A stretch of 64,000 bases of DNA from Bacteroides neonati. Its GTDB lineage: Bacteria > Bacteroidota > Bacteroidia > Bacteroidales > Bacteroidaceae. A program made the translations under genes and the position numbers. The stretch is taken from positions 833,515-897,514 of the forward strand of contig NZ_HG726020.1 in assembly GCF_000499785.1 (NCBI RefSeq). The letters run 5' to 3'. Shown here in pieces: positions 19,157 through 27,643 of the stretch (positions within the stretch are counted from its first letter, which is position 1; each line of letters opens with the position of its first letter). The notes beneath the pieces are model-generated. The model did not search any database and was not told where the DNA came from. It worked only from the letters and a program-made list of their open reading frames with translations.

Positions 19157-19603
19157 ATGAAATTGAGTCAACAATCGCAATCATTAATAGAATCGGCTAT
19201 CCGGAAAGCACTCGGTAAATATAGCTGTGGCTGTGAACAAACAATCGTTACTGACATCCATCTACAGCCAAGCCCAAATACCGGTGAGCTTCGTGTTTTC
19301 GACGATGAAGACAAAGAGCTATCTTTTGTAACAATTGAAGAATGGTTGACTTATGAGGGTGATGATTTTTATGAATGTATAGAGCGCCAACTACGCCTAA
19401 TTCTCAGTCAGTTAAAAGAAAATGGTGAGTTAGATAAGCTTACCATCATCAAACCCTATTCTTTTGTATTGGTCGATGACGATAAAGAAACAATCTCCGA
19501 TTTATTATTGGTAGATGATGATACATTGCTATTAAACAGCGAGTTACTAGAAGGGCTGGATGAAGAATTAGATAGCTTCCTGAAAGAGTTGCTGGAAAAG
19601 TAA
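19157..19603 (+). CDS. Acidic hypothetical protein, 148 residues
   Basis: I do not recognise this protein. It has no signal peptide or membrane helix and is probably cytoplasmic. The N-terminus is basic and helical (QSQSLIESAIRKALGKYSCGC) with a CGC pair at residues 24-26; the rest is rich in Asp and Glu, with strings such as VDDDKETISDLLLVDDD and a helical, acidic C-terminus ending DEELDSFLKELLEK. The stop codon is one base from the GH16 start, so translation of the two genes is almost surely coupled, yet a cytoplasmic acidic protein and an exported glycanase have no obvious shared task. Coding is supported by the promoter, the tight spacing and the consistent reading frame. Confidence 0.75.
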   Translation: MKLSQQSQSLIESAIRKALGKYSCGCEQTIVTDIHLQPSPNTGELRVFDDEDKELSFVTIEEWLTYEGDDFYECIERQLRLILSQLKENGELDKLTIIKPYSFVLVDDDKETISDLLLVDDDTLLLNSELLEGLDEELDSFLKELLEK

Positions 19604-19604
19604 C

Positions 19605-20393
19605 ATGAAAAAGTCCGTATTTATATACTTTTGCTTACTTTGTATGGCAGCTTCCGTATCATCGTGTAGAAGCAGTCGTATCTCTCAAAAATGGAATTTA
19701 GTATGGGAGGAGAATTTCAATCAGCAAAAAGAATTCGATTCGCAATCATGGAGTAAAATACCCCGTGGTGGTTCGGATTGGAATAACTATATGTCTGATT
19801 TCGATTCCTGTTACGCCATGCAAAAAGGTAACTTGGTGTTGCGTGGAATGGTAAACCACAGCTTACCCAACGATACGGCTCCTTACCTCACCGGTGGAAT
19901 CTATACCAAAGATAAAGTATCTTTCACGAATGGTCGATTAGAGATTCGGGCCAAACTACCGGCTGCTCAAGGAGCCTGGCCGGCTATCTGGCTATTACCA
20001 ACCGATGCTCCTTGGCCTATGGGCGGAGAAATCGATATCATGGAACACTTAAACCATGACAGTATTGTTTATCAGACCGTACATTCTTATTATACCTACA
20101 AACTAGGTATTAAAACGCCTCAACCCCATGCCACAAGTACCATCAACCCTGATGAGTACAACACTTATGCAGTAGAGATGTACCCCGACAGCCTGTCGTT
20201 TTATGTAAATGACAAGCATACATTTACCTACCCACGCATTGAAACAGATAAAGAAGGACAATATCCTTTCGATCGCCCTTTTTATCTGCTTATCGATATG
20301 CAACTCGGTGGTTCTTGGGTAGGCAAAGTGAATGCGGCCGAACTTCCGGTAGAGATGCAAGTGGATTGGGTTCGGTTCTACCAAAAGAAATAA
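19605..20393 (+). CDS. Glycoside hydrolase family 16 lipoprotein (laminarinase-like)
   Basis: 262 residues. The lipoprotein signal ends in VSSC (Cys 21), so the enzyme is tethered to a membrane, probably at the cell surface. The GH16 core carries the catalytic EIDIME motif with nucleophile E142, helper D144 and acid/base E147, plus the aromatic GAWPAIWLLP stretch that lines the cleft. The bulged EIDIxE type is typical of beta-1,3(4)-glucanases and some agarases or keratan-type enzymes; the substrate cannot be fixed from this alone. Length is normal for a single-domain GH16. It ends 9 bp before the convergent acyltransferase gene, with no clear terminator between. Confidence 0.92.
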   Translation: MKKSVFIYFCLLCMAASVSSCRSSRISQKWNLVWEENFNQQKEFDSQSWSKIPRGGSDWNNYMSDFDSCYAMQKGNLVLRGMVNHSLPNDTAPYLTGGIYTKDKVSFTNGRLEIRAKLPAAQGAWPAIWLLPTDAPWPMGGEIDIMEHLNHDSIVYQTVHSYYTYKLGIKTPQPHATSTINPDEYNTYAVEMYPDSLSFYVNDKHTFTYPRIETDKEGQYPFDRPFYLLIDMQLGGSWVGKVNAAELPVEMQVDWVRFYQKK

Positions 20394-20402
20394 TCGACGA
20401 AC

Positions 20403-21530
20403 TTATATCTTCCAAAAAATACGTTGCTTGTACATGGCTCTCAAGATAAAGAATACAATGAGGTAGTTGCCGAAAGAGAGCCATACGGAGTAATAGTCTC
20501 CCAAGTAGGGTTGTAACCCATAACTAAGCGAGCCAACCACACAGCGAAAGTTAATCACCTCTCCCAAGAGATAGGCCGTGATGGAATTCATACCGTATAT
20601 TTTCAACCAGTTCAAGCCCAAGCTACGGCCTTTGTAGTCGATCCAATAGTAAAACAGCCCCATAAGCAGGAAGCAAAATCCACCCGAAAGCAGTGTCATA
20701 CTACCTGTCCAGATACGCTTGATAACAGGCATTTGGAAACTCCACAACCAAGCCATACCGACCAAAAGCAATCCGATGATTAAGAGTTTTTGTACGACCC
20801 GACGGCGATCGTCTCCACCTTCTTTCATTATCTTTCCGGCAAATGCTCCCAACATCACTGTTACCCCAAACGTAAGACTACTCCATATCCACGTATAGGT
20901 ATAACCGGGGGAGAAAGCCCAAGTACCATCTTCTTTCCAAGAAACTCCGTCTCGGAAGCGCCCTAAAACAACTTGATCGACTTGCTCGGCAAAGTTTCCT
21001 TGCGGTGTAAAGTCTCCTCCAAAGGTCATCGGTATCCAGTAGATCAAGAGTAAAAGAAGCGTTGCCCCCATCTGCCATCGAAACGATAAGTGCAATTGAA
21101 TAACGGCTGCAATCAAATAACCTATGGCAATAGCCTGAAGCGTATTTGTATAGAAGTAAATATGTTTGGGATCGAGTCCCAATAGATTTCCTTGTACAAT
21201 CATTCCAAAAAGGAAGAGTAACACCACTCGCTTCACTATTCTCCGATAAATAGGTCGTTTATTCTTATCTACTCTGTATTTTGAAAAGGAGAAAGGCATC
21301 GCAGCTCCTGTCATAAAAAGAAAAAGAGGCATCACCAAGTCCCAGAAACGAAACCCAATCCACTGCTCATGATCAAACTGATAGAGTATATCATTGATGA
21401 AAGGCAGATTCATTTTTTGTCCCAATGCAACAAACACCGGTTGAAAGAAAACTAAAAGGAAAAGATCGAAGCCGCGCAGAATATCGAGCGAAGCCAATCG
21501 AACAGAAGTAGTTGTAGAAAGCTTATTCAT
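20403..21530 (-). CDS. DUF5009 / heparan-glucosaminide N-acetyltransferase-like membrane protein
   Basis: 375 residues from the ATG at 21530 (MNKLSTTTSVRLASLDILRG); the frame opens to 21629 but the upstream part covers promoter and terminator sequence. About ten hydrophobic helices and the LDILRGFD and PLFLFMTGAAMPFSFSKY motifs match the family related to human HGSNAT, which moves acetyl groups from acetyl-CoA across a membrane onto a glucosamine end. In bacteria the acceptor is unknown; cell-wall or imported sugars are guesses. It is transcribed from its own promoter and is not clearly tied to the GH16 gene, which converges on it. Confidence 0.82.
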   Translation of the reverse strand: MNKLSTTTSVRLASLDILRGFDLFLLVFFQPVFVALGQKMNLPFINDILYQFDHEQWIGFRFWDLVMPLFLFMTGAAMPFSFSKYRVDKNKRPIYRRIVKRVVLLFLFGMIVQGNLLGLDPKHIYFYTNTLQAIAIGYLIAAVIQLHLSFRWQMGATLLLLLIYWIPMTFGGDFTPQGNFAEQVDQVVLGRFRDGVSWKEDGTWAFSPGYTYTWIWSSLTFGVTVMLGAFAGKIMKEGGDDRRRVVQKLLIIGLLLVGMAWLWSFQMPVIKRIWTGSMTLLSGGFCFLLMGLFYYWIDYKGRSLGLNWLKIYGMNSITAYLLGEVINFRCVVGSLSYGLQPYLGDYYSVWLSFGNYLIVFFILRAMYKQRIFWKI

Positions 21531-21574
21531 AATATGTTTTTCAAGATAAATAGTAGTTCGTGATGTGTCTTTCT

Positions 21575-21582
21575 CAAAGATA
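21575..21582 (-). promoter_or_regulatory. -7 promoter box for the DUF5009 gene
   Basis: The minus strand reads TATCTTTG, 44 bp before the ATG at 21530. A second match (TAACTTTG, 21599..21606) overlaps the valS terminator and looks less useful. Confidence 0.5.
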
Positions 21583-21605
21583 CTGATGTAAGTTTTTTCA
21601 AAGTT

Positions 21606-21643
21606 AAAAAAGGCTTCGTTGATTATCAAACGAAGCCTTTTTA
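21606..21643 (-). terminator. Intrinsic terminator of valS
   Basis: A 10-bp stem (AGGCTTCGTT and its complement) flanked by A and T runs that extend it, with an 8-nt loop, 35 bp beyond the valS stop codon. The symmetric A/T flanks could make it work on either strand. Confidence 0.9.
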
Positions 21644-21677
21644 TTTATGATTTATTTAGTAGATAGCGAGAATGTAA

Positions 21678-24323
21678 CTATGCTTTTCTCAGCGAAGCGA
21701 TACTTTCTTTGAGTGAGTGGATGATACTCTCGGCATCAGCTTGCTTCTTGCGTTCCAAATCAAGCACGGCTTCGGGTGCATTACTAACGAAACGCTCATT
21801 ACTAAGTTTCTTCAATACGCCTTGCAGGAATCCCTCCTTATGCTTCAACTCGGCTTCCATGCGAGCTATTTCTGCTTCCACATCGATATTATCTCCCATC
21901 GGTATTGTGTATTCTGTGGTTCCTACCATAAACGAGATGGCGTTATCGGGCTTCACATCGGCAGCCTGAACCACTTTTGCATTACACATCTTGCCTACCA
22001 TGGTTTCAAGCAGATAAATATCTTCTTGCTTCTCATAAGCCAGTTGCAATTCAATGGCCTCTTTCATCGGAATATTCTTCTGCACACGGATGGTACGAAG
22101 GTTGGCTACCGCCTCTTGTGCGGCAGCAAATGCTTCGATACGCTCCTGGTGAATGTCTGCTTTGGCAATTACAGGCAGTTTTACCGTCATGATACTCTTG
22201 CCCGGCTCGTTATTGTTAGCCCATAGGTTTTGCCACAACTCTTCGGTAATAAACGGCATAAACGGATGCAATAGTTTAAGCAGCGCATCAAAGTTAGCAA
22301 TCACCTTTTCGTAAGTAATTGAATCGATAGGCTGACCATAAGCCGGTTTCACTAATTCCAGATACCACGATGAGAAGTCATCCCAAAACAGTTTATAAAC
22401 AGCCATCAATGCCTCACTTAAGCGATATTTAGAGAACAGGTCGTTCACTTCTTCAATAGCTTTGCCAAGCACTGCTTCGAACCAATCGTTTGCCACATCG
22501 GCAGCAGCGGGAGTTGATGCATTGTTATCGACCTCCCAACTGTTTACCAAACGGAAAGCATTCCATATTTTGCTACAGAAATTACGGCCTTGTTCACAAA
22601 GCAGTTCATCGAACAAGATATCGTTACCGGCAGGCGCAGCGAGCATCATACCCATACGTACACCATCGGCTCCAAACTTCTCGATCAATTCCAACGGATC
22701 GGGTGAGTTACCAAGCGATTTAGACATTTTGCGTCCTTGCTTGTCGCGCACGATACCGGTGAAATAAACGTTTTTAAATGGCATGGTTCCTTCATACTCA
22801 TAGCCTGCCATAATCATACGGGCTACCCAGAAGAAGATAATATCGGGACCGGTAACCAAGTCGCTCGTGGGATAGTAATAATTAATCTCTTCGTTACGCG
22901 GATTGTTAATACCATCGAACAGAGAAATCGGCCATAACCAAGACGAGAACCAAGTATCCAGACAATCCTCATCCTGACGAAGATCGGCCATTGTCAAAGC
23001 AGCGTTCCCTGTTTTTTCCTGTGCCAGTGCCAAAGCCTCATCGGGAGTAGAAGCAACCACATAGCCTCCTTCGGGCAGGAAGTAAGCCGGAATACGATGT
23101 CCCCACCATAGCTGACGGCTGATACACCAGTCTTTGATGTTCTCCATCCAGTGACGATACGTATTCTTATATTTAGCCGGATAGAATTTGATGTCATCAT
23201 CCATCACGGGTTCCAGAGCTATTTTAGCCAAGTGCTCCATCTTAAGAAACCATTGCATTGACAGCTTTGGTTCAATCACCACATTGGTACGCTCCGAGTA
23301 TCCCACTTTATTGGTATAGGCTTCGGTCTTTTCGAGCAATCCGGCAGCTTCGAGGTCTTTTTCAATCTGCTTGCGAACAGCAAAACGATCTTGCCCCACG
23401 TACATACCGGCAGCTTCGCTCAATGTTCCGTTGTCGTTGAAGATATCGATGCTTGGCAAGTTATACTTCTCGCCCAACATATAGTCATTTACATCATGAG
23501 CAGGGGTTACTTTCAAACAACCCGTACCGAACTCGATGTCGACATAATCGTCTTCGATAACCGGAATCACACGACCAACCAAAGGCACAATTACCTTTTT
23601 GCCTTTGAGGTGTGCATTTTTAGGATCGTTCGGATTGATACACATAGCCGTATCGCCCATAATCGTCTCGGGACGTGTGGTGGCTACTACCGCATAACCC
23701 TCTTCACCTTCAATTTGATAGCGGAGATAGAATAATTTACCGTGCTCTTCCTTAAAGATCACCTCTTCGTCAGACAAAGCAGTAAGTGCCTGGGGATCCC
23801 AATTTACCATTCGAACACCCCGATAAATCAATCCTTTCTTATATAGATCGACAAATACTTTGAGTACACTCTCGCTACGTATCTCGTCCATGGTAAAAGC
23901 AGTACGATCCCAGTCGCACGATGCGCCAAGTTTGCGAAGCTGTTGCAGGATAATGCCACCATGCTCATCAGTCCACTCCCACGCATGTTTCAAGAACTCA
24001 TCACGAGTTAAGTCGGTTTTCTTAATACCCTGAGCAGCCAGTCGGTTCACTACCTTTGCTTCGGTAGCAATCGAAGCATGATCGGTTCCGGGTACCCAAC
24101 ACGCATTTTTACCTTCCATGCGGGCACGACGAACCAGAATATCCTGAATGGTATTATTAAGCATGTGTCCCATATGCAATACTCCTGTGACGTTTGGGGG
24201 CGGTATGACGACTGTGTAAGGCTCACGGTCATCGGGTTTCGAACTGAATAACTTTTGATCCAGCCAATACTGGTACCACTTTCCCTCTACGTCTGCGGGA
24301 TTGTACTTACTTGCTAATTCCAT
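21678..24323 (-). CDS. valS: Valyl-tRNA synthetase
   Basis: Charges tRNA-Val, with editing of mischarged threonine. The 881-residue class I synthetase shows the HIGH-type motif HMGH in [14 protein letters not shown] near residues 43-55, the editing-domain signature [12 protein letters not shown] near 215, the catalytic [10 protein letters not shown] near 530, an anticodon-binding domain, and a C-terminal coiled coil (about 805-880, with [19 protein letters not shown]). All expected elements are intact and the length is normal. It has a -7 box at 24364..24371 and a terminator at 21606, so it is a single-gene unit, divergent from DUF3810. Confidence 0.98.
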   Translation of the reverse strand: MELASKYNPADVEGKWYQYWLDQKLFSSKPDDREPYTVVIPPPNVTGVLHMGHMLNNTIQDILVRRARMEGKNACWVPGTDHASIATEAKVVNRLAAQGIKKTDLTRDEFLKHAWEWTDEHGGIILQQLRKLGASCDWDRTAFTMDEIRSESVLKVFVDLYKKGLIYRGVRMVNWDPQALTALSDEEVIFKEEHGKLFYLRYQIEGEEGYAVVATTRPETIMGDTAMCINPNDPKNAHLKGKKVIVPLVGRVIPVIEDDYVDIEFGTGCLKVTPAHDVNDYMLGEKYNLPSIDIFNDNGTLSEAAGMYVGQDRFAVRKQIEKDLEAAGLLEKTEAYTNKVGYSERTNVVIEPKLSMQWFLKMEHLAKIALEPVMDDDIKFYPAKYKNTYRHWMENIKDWCISRQLWWGHRIPAYFLPEGGYVVASTPDEALALAQEKTGNAALTMADLRQDEDCLDTWFSSWLWPISLFDGINNPRNEEINYYYPTSDLVTGPDIIFFWVARMIMAGYEYEGTMPFKNVYFTGIVRDKQGRKMSKSLGNSPDPLELIEKFGADGVRMGMMLAAPAGNDILFDELLCEQGRNFCSKIWNAFRLVNSWEVDNNASTPAAADVANDWFEAVLGKAIEEVNDLFSKYRLSEALMAVYKLFWDDFSSWYLELVKPAYGQPIDSITYEKVIANFDALLKLLHPFMPFITEELWQNLWANNNEPGKSIMTVKLPVIAKADIHQERIEAFAAAQEAVANLRTIRVQKNIPMKEAIELQLAYEKQEDIYLLETMVGKMCNAKVVQAADVKPDNAISFMVGTTEYTIPMGDNIDVEAEIARMEAELKHKEGFLQGVLKKLSNERFVSNAPEAVLDLERKKQADAESIIHSLKESIASLRKA

Positions 24324-24363
24324 TATTATATTATTATGTTGTTTTAAATACGATGTAATGGCG

Positions 24364-24371
24364 CAAAATTA
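24364..24371 (-). promoter_or_regulatory. -7 promoter box for valS
   Basis: The minus strand reads TAATTTTG, matching TAnnTTTG, 40 bp before the valS ATG. It faces the DUF3810 promoter 33 bp away, so the two units share a short divergent control region. Confidence 0.5.
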
Positions 24372-24404
24372 ATAAAATTAGTAGAATATAGTCGCAAGAA
24401 TATG

Positions 24405-24412
24405 TACTTTTG
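24405..24412 (+). promoter_or_regulatory. -7 promoter box for the DUF3810-mazG unit
   Basis: TACTTTTG matches TAnnTTTG, 22 bp before the ATG at 24435. Confidence 0.55.
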
Positions 24413-24434
24413 TTATCCGAAAAGATCAATAGAC

Positions 24435-25514
24435 ATGAAAAGTAGAAAACAAATCATTCGATATTCCATTTTAGGAACGCTATTGCTCGTGATATGGCTT
24501 ACTCAACTTATTCCTTCGTGGGGAGAAGCATACGCCCGTTCCATTTATCCCTATATCTCACTCGCTTTATCTCCGTTCTCCTTGTATGTTCCCTTCGCCA
24601 TAGGCGATCTGTTTATATTCTTGAGCATTCTGGGCGTCATTGCCTATCCCATATACGGTCGTATCAAAAAGCAATCGTGGAAGAAGATAGTATTCCGGGA
24701 CATCGAATACCTGGTATGGGTGTATGTCTGGTTCTATTTGGCGTGGGGGCTCAATTACTCGCAGCCAAACTTCTACCAACGAACGCGTATCCCCTATACA
24801 GCCTACACCCCCGACAATTTCAAAGCCTTTGTTGATGAATATGTTGACCGTTTAAATGAGTCATACATACCGGTAGCTAGTATTAACAAAGAGTTGGTTT
24901 GCCGCGAATCAGTTAAAGGCTACTATACAATCAGCCATACACTGGGTGTACACCGTCCTCCCTATCAATCGCCCCGGGCAAAAACGATGCTCTTTACCCC
25001 ACTCATATCCATGGTAGGGGTAAGTGGCAGTATGGGGCCTTTCTTCTGTGAGTTCACGCTCAACGGCGATCTACTTCCTTCACAATATCCAAGCACATAC
25101 GCGCATGAGATGGCTCATCTTCTTGGCATCACCAGCGAGGCTGAAGCTAACTTCTATGCCTATCAAGTATGCACCCGTTCGCAGGTCAAGGAGATTCGTT
25201 TCTGCGGATATTTCTCTGTTTTGGGACATGTGCTGGGCAATGCAAAAAGCTTACTATCGGACGAAGAATACACTGAATTACTTGACCGCATACGCTCCGA
25301 AATTATTGATCTGGCTCGTAGCAATCAGGCATACTGGATGGCTATGTATAGTCCGCTCATCGGCAATATACAAGACTGGATTTACGATCTTTACCTGAAA
25401 GGCAACAAAATCGAAAGCGGTCGAAAAAACTATTCGGAAGTCGTTGGGCTGCTTATCTCCTATCGCGAATACAGCCTTCGTGCTCCTCATTCAACCATTA
25501 TCAATTCAAAATAA
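24435..25514 (+). CDS. DUF3810 membrane protein with HExxH motif
   Basis: 359 residues from the ATG at 24435 (MKSRKQIIRYSILG); the earlier in-frame start at 24402 would include the promoter. Three hydrophobic helices lie in the first 110 residues, then a soluble domain with the zinc-protease-like motif HEMAHLLGI (H224, E225, H228) followed by SEAEANFYAY, whose acidic residues could supply a third ligand. This suggests a membrane-bound metallopeptidase; the DUF3810 family has no proven substrate. The stop codon directly abuts the mazG ATG, so the two are coupled. Confidence 0.82.
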   Translation: MKSRKQIIRYSILGTLLLVIWLTQLIPSWGEAYARSIYPYISLALSPFSLYVPFAIGDLFIFLSILGVIAYPIYGRIKKQSWKKIVFRDIEYLVWVYVWFYLAWGLNYSQPNFYQRTRIPYTAYTPDNFKAFVDEYVDRLNESYIPVASINKELVCRESVKGYYTISHTLGVHRPPYQSPRAKTMLFTPLISMVGVSGSMGPFFCEFTLNGDLLPSQYPSTYAHEMAHLLGITSEAEANFYAYQVCTRSQVKEIRFCGYFSVLGHVLGNAKSLLSDEEYTELLDRIRSEIIDLARSNQAYWMAMYSPLIGNIQDWIYDLYLKGNKIESGRKNYSEVVGLLISYREYSLRAPHSTIINSK

Positions 25515-26306
25515 ATGACCATGCATACAAGAGAAGAAAAGATGGAAGCCTTTGGTCGCTTTCTGGATATACTCGACGAACTACGCGTTAAATGTCCGTG
25601 GGACCGCAAGCAGACCAACGAAAGCCTACGCCCCAACACCATTGAAGAGACGTATGAGCTTTGCGATGCTATTGTGAAGAACGATAAGCAAGAAATTTGT
25701 AAAGAGTTAGGCGATGTATTGCTACACGTGGCATTCTATGCCAAGATAGGCTCGGAAACAGGCGATTTTGATATCAAAGATGTTTGCGACAAGCTATGCG
25801 ATAAACTGATCTTCCGCCATCCCCATGTATTTGGCGATGTAGAAGCGGAAACAGCCGGACAGGTTTCGCAAAACTGGGAGCAACTCAAACAAAAAGAAAA
25901 GGGAGGAAATAAAACCGTACTGAGTGGTGTGCCTGCTGCATTGCCTACCTTAATCAAGGCCTATCGCATACAAGACAAGGCGCGCAACGTAGGCTTCGAC
26001 TGGGACGAAAAAGAGCAAGTATGGGATAAGGTTCGCGAAGAGTTCGCCGAACTACAAACAGAAATCAACCGACTCGACAAAGACAAGGCCGAAGCTGAAT
26101 TTGGCGATCTCTTTTTCAGTATCATCAATGCGGCTCGCTTGTATGGTATTAACCCCGATAATGCACTCGAACGCACCAATCAGAAGTTTATCCGCCGTTT
26201 TAACTACGTTGAAGAACAATCGCTCAATGCCGGAAAAAGTCTGAAAGAGATGACACTCGAAGAGATGGATACCTTCTGGAATGAAGCCAAGAGACAAGGA
26301 TTATAA
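25515..26306 (+). CDS. mazG: Nucleoside triphosphate pyrophosphohydrolase MazG
   Basis: Hydrolyses NTPs and dNTPs to the monophosphate and pyrophosphate, a house-cleaning enzyme against non-standard nucleotides; in E. coli it also lowers ppGpp effects. The 263-residue protein has two MazG domains: CPWDRKQTNESLRPNTIEET with EETYELCDAI and ELGDVLLHVAFYA near residues 25-80, and a second helical domain near 150-240 containing EFGDLFFSIINAARL. It lacks a toxin partner and is not of the short phage type. The ATG directly follows the DUF3810 stop; ATG at 25521 is an alternative. Confidence 0.95.
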   Translation: MTMHTREEKMEAFGRFLDILDELRVKCPWDRKQTNESLRPNTIEETYELCDAIVKNDKQEICKELGDVLLHVAFYAKIGSETGDFDIKDVCDKLCDKLIFRHPHVFGDVEAETAGQVSQNWEQLKQKEKGGNKTVLSGVPAALPTLIKAYRIQDKARNVGFDWDEKEQVWDKVREEFAELQTEINRLDKDKAEAEFGDLFFSIINAARLYGINPDNALERTNQKFIRRFNYVEEQSLNAGKSLKEMTLEEMDTFWNEAKRQGL

Positions 26307-26315
26307 TAAAATTAA

Positions 26316-26362
26316 GTTCATATACCCACTAAAAGCACAAAGCGATTAATGGGTATATGAAC
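26316..26362. terminator. Bidirectional terminator between mazG and the PUL
   Basis: A perfect 13-bp stem (GTTCATATACCCA at 26316..26328 and its complement at 26350..26362) with a 21-nt loop. It sits between two convergent units. It is AT-rich and lacks a strong T-run, so efficiency is uncertain. Confidence 0.65.
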
Positions 26363-26371
26363 CTATTTATA

Positions 26372-27634
26372 TCAGAGTTTTTCCAGCTTTTTCAGATCAA
26401 TCTCGGGCATCTTTCCCGATGCTGTCCGTTCAAATTTACTTCTCAATGGAGTAGCTCCATCAAAGAACCCTCCCATCTTCAGGTAAAACGCAGACTGATC
26501 GGAGGTAAGTCCTCCTTGATAGTCCAATCGTACTCCCGCAGCCGCCGTGGCATCATACGTAAAGGTAGCTTGGTCAATACGTCGCCATACTCCATCCGTA
26601 CCCAATGCCCATTGATTCGTGAACTCGACTTGCCGGGTTAGATAACCTTGTTCGGGACTAAAGTTTTCAAGAAACGAATGTGCTCGTTTATACCAGGTAT
26701 CGGTTTTAGGTCGTAAGAAACTTGCCACCAATTTCCATTGCTCTTCTTCTGTGGCAAAAAAGTAAGCGGTGTATACCGTATTACCTTTCCCATCGGGACG
26801 AATGTGCATCAGAAACTTATACGTTTCTCCTGCCTTCCACGGGTATTTCAGGTAGCTCTGTCCACCCGACCCTTCATTGCCAAACTCTCCGATATGAACT
26901 CCTTCTCCGCGTCTTAACAACTTAATTCGATCAGATTCGGGAATTAACTTCGGGTCTTGCGTATCAAACGGGCTCCATACCGAGAATAAGATTCTACGCT
27001 CTGTCGGAGAGTTAAACTGCATACCGAAGTATCCCTCACCAAAGCCGGCAGCCATGTAGTAGCTGTGCATTATTTCACCCTCTTTAGGTACTCTGATTTC
27101 GTTGTAAAACCACTCGGTATTCTGTTCGGGTAAGGCGTAGGCTAAGTGCACCGATGGGCCTCTCCTCCCCCAATAGTCAGCAAAATCATGCACATAACTA
27201 ATCTTTCCTTTTGCACCTTCAATAACCAAATCGGTAATTTCGCCAAATGTTTCACCACTCTTTTGTATACCACTGATATCGATTCGTACGTAACCGGGAG
27301 CATTTACTTTGATTTCGCCAACGGGTATGAGTGAGAAATCAGACGAGGCAAGATTTACTTTCATTTTTTTCTTCCCATAGTTTACTAGGATGGTGGAGTG
27401 TCCCTTTCCTTGTAAAGCCAATCGAAGAGTCGTTGGCGTATTACAGTGGAAAAAAGTACTGACTATGGCATCATTTCCACGCCACTTTTCCAATCCATGA
27501 GAAGTAATCTTTGCGTTCCCAAATCCAGCAGTAACATATGAATTCCCTGCAAATCCAATCAATACTTTGTTAGTTTGGGCTTGTAAGCCCAAACTAACAA
27601 AAAAACAGATAAAAGATAAAATAACAAATTTCAT
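26372..27634 (-). CDS. DUF5077/DUF3472 exported protein, last gene of the PUL
   Basis: 420 residues with a signal peptide (MKFVILSFICFFVSLGLQAQ). Residues about 25-140 look like a DUF5077 beta domain and about 150-400 like DUF3472, both common in Bacteroides carbohydrate loci and often in secreted multidomain proteins. No catalytic motif is recognisable; it probably binds glycan or glycoprotein. The ATG is 9 bp after the M60 stop codon, so it is the end of the susC-to-DUF3472 run. A perfect 16-bp inverted repeat lies in the signal-peptide codons (27567..27600). Confidence 0.8.
   Translation of the reverse strand: MKFVILSFICFFVSLGLQAQTNKVLIGFAGNSYVTAGFGNAKITSHGLEKWRGNDAIVSTFFHCNTPTTLRLALQGKGHSTILVNYGKKKMKVNLASSDFSLIPVGEIKVNAPGYVRIDISGIQKSGETFGEITDLVIEGAKGKISYVHDFADYWGRRGPSVHLAYALPEQNTEWFYNEIRVPKEGEIMHSYYMAAGFGEGYFGMQFNSPTERRILFSVWSPFDTQDPKLIPESDRIKLLRRGEGVHIGEFGNEGSGGQSYLKYPWKAGETYKFLMHIRPDGKGNTVYTAYFFATEEEQWKLVASFLRPKTDTWYKRAHSFLENFSPEQGYLTRQVEFTNQWALGTDGVWRRIDQATFTYDATAAAGVRLDYQGGLTSDQSAFYLKMGGFFDGATPLRSKFERTASGKMPEIDLKKLEKL
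27567..27600 (-). repeat. Perfect inverted repeat inside signal-peptide codons
   Basis: TTGTTAGTTTGGGCTT (27567..27582) is followed after 2 nt by its exact reverse complement (27585..27600). It covers roughly codons 12-23 of the DUF3472 gene (F V S L G L Q A Q T N K). The mRNA would fold into a stem of about 15 bp very near the start codon. Confidence 0.85.
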
Positions 27635-27643
27635 AAACAGATT

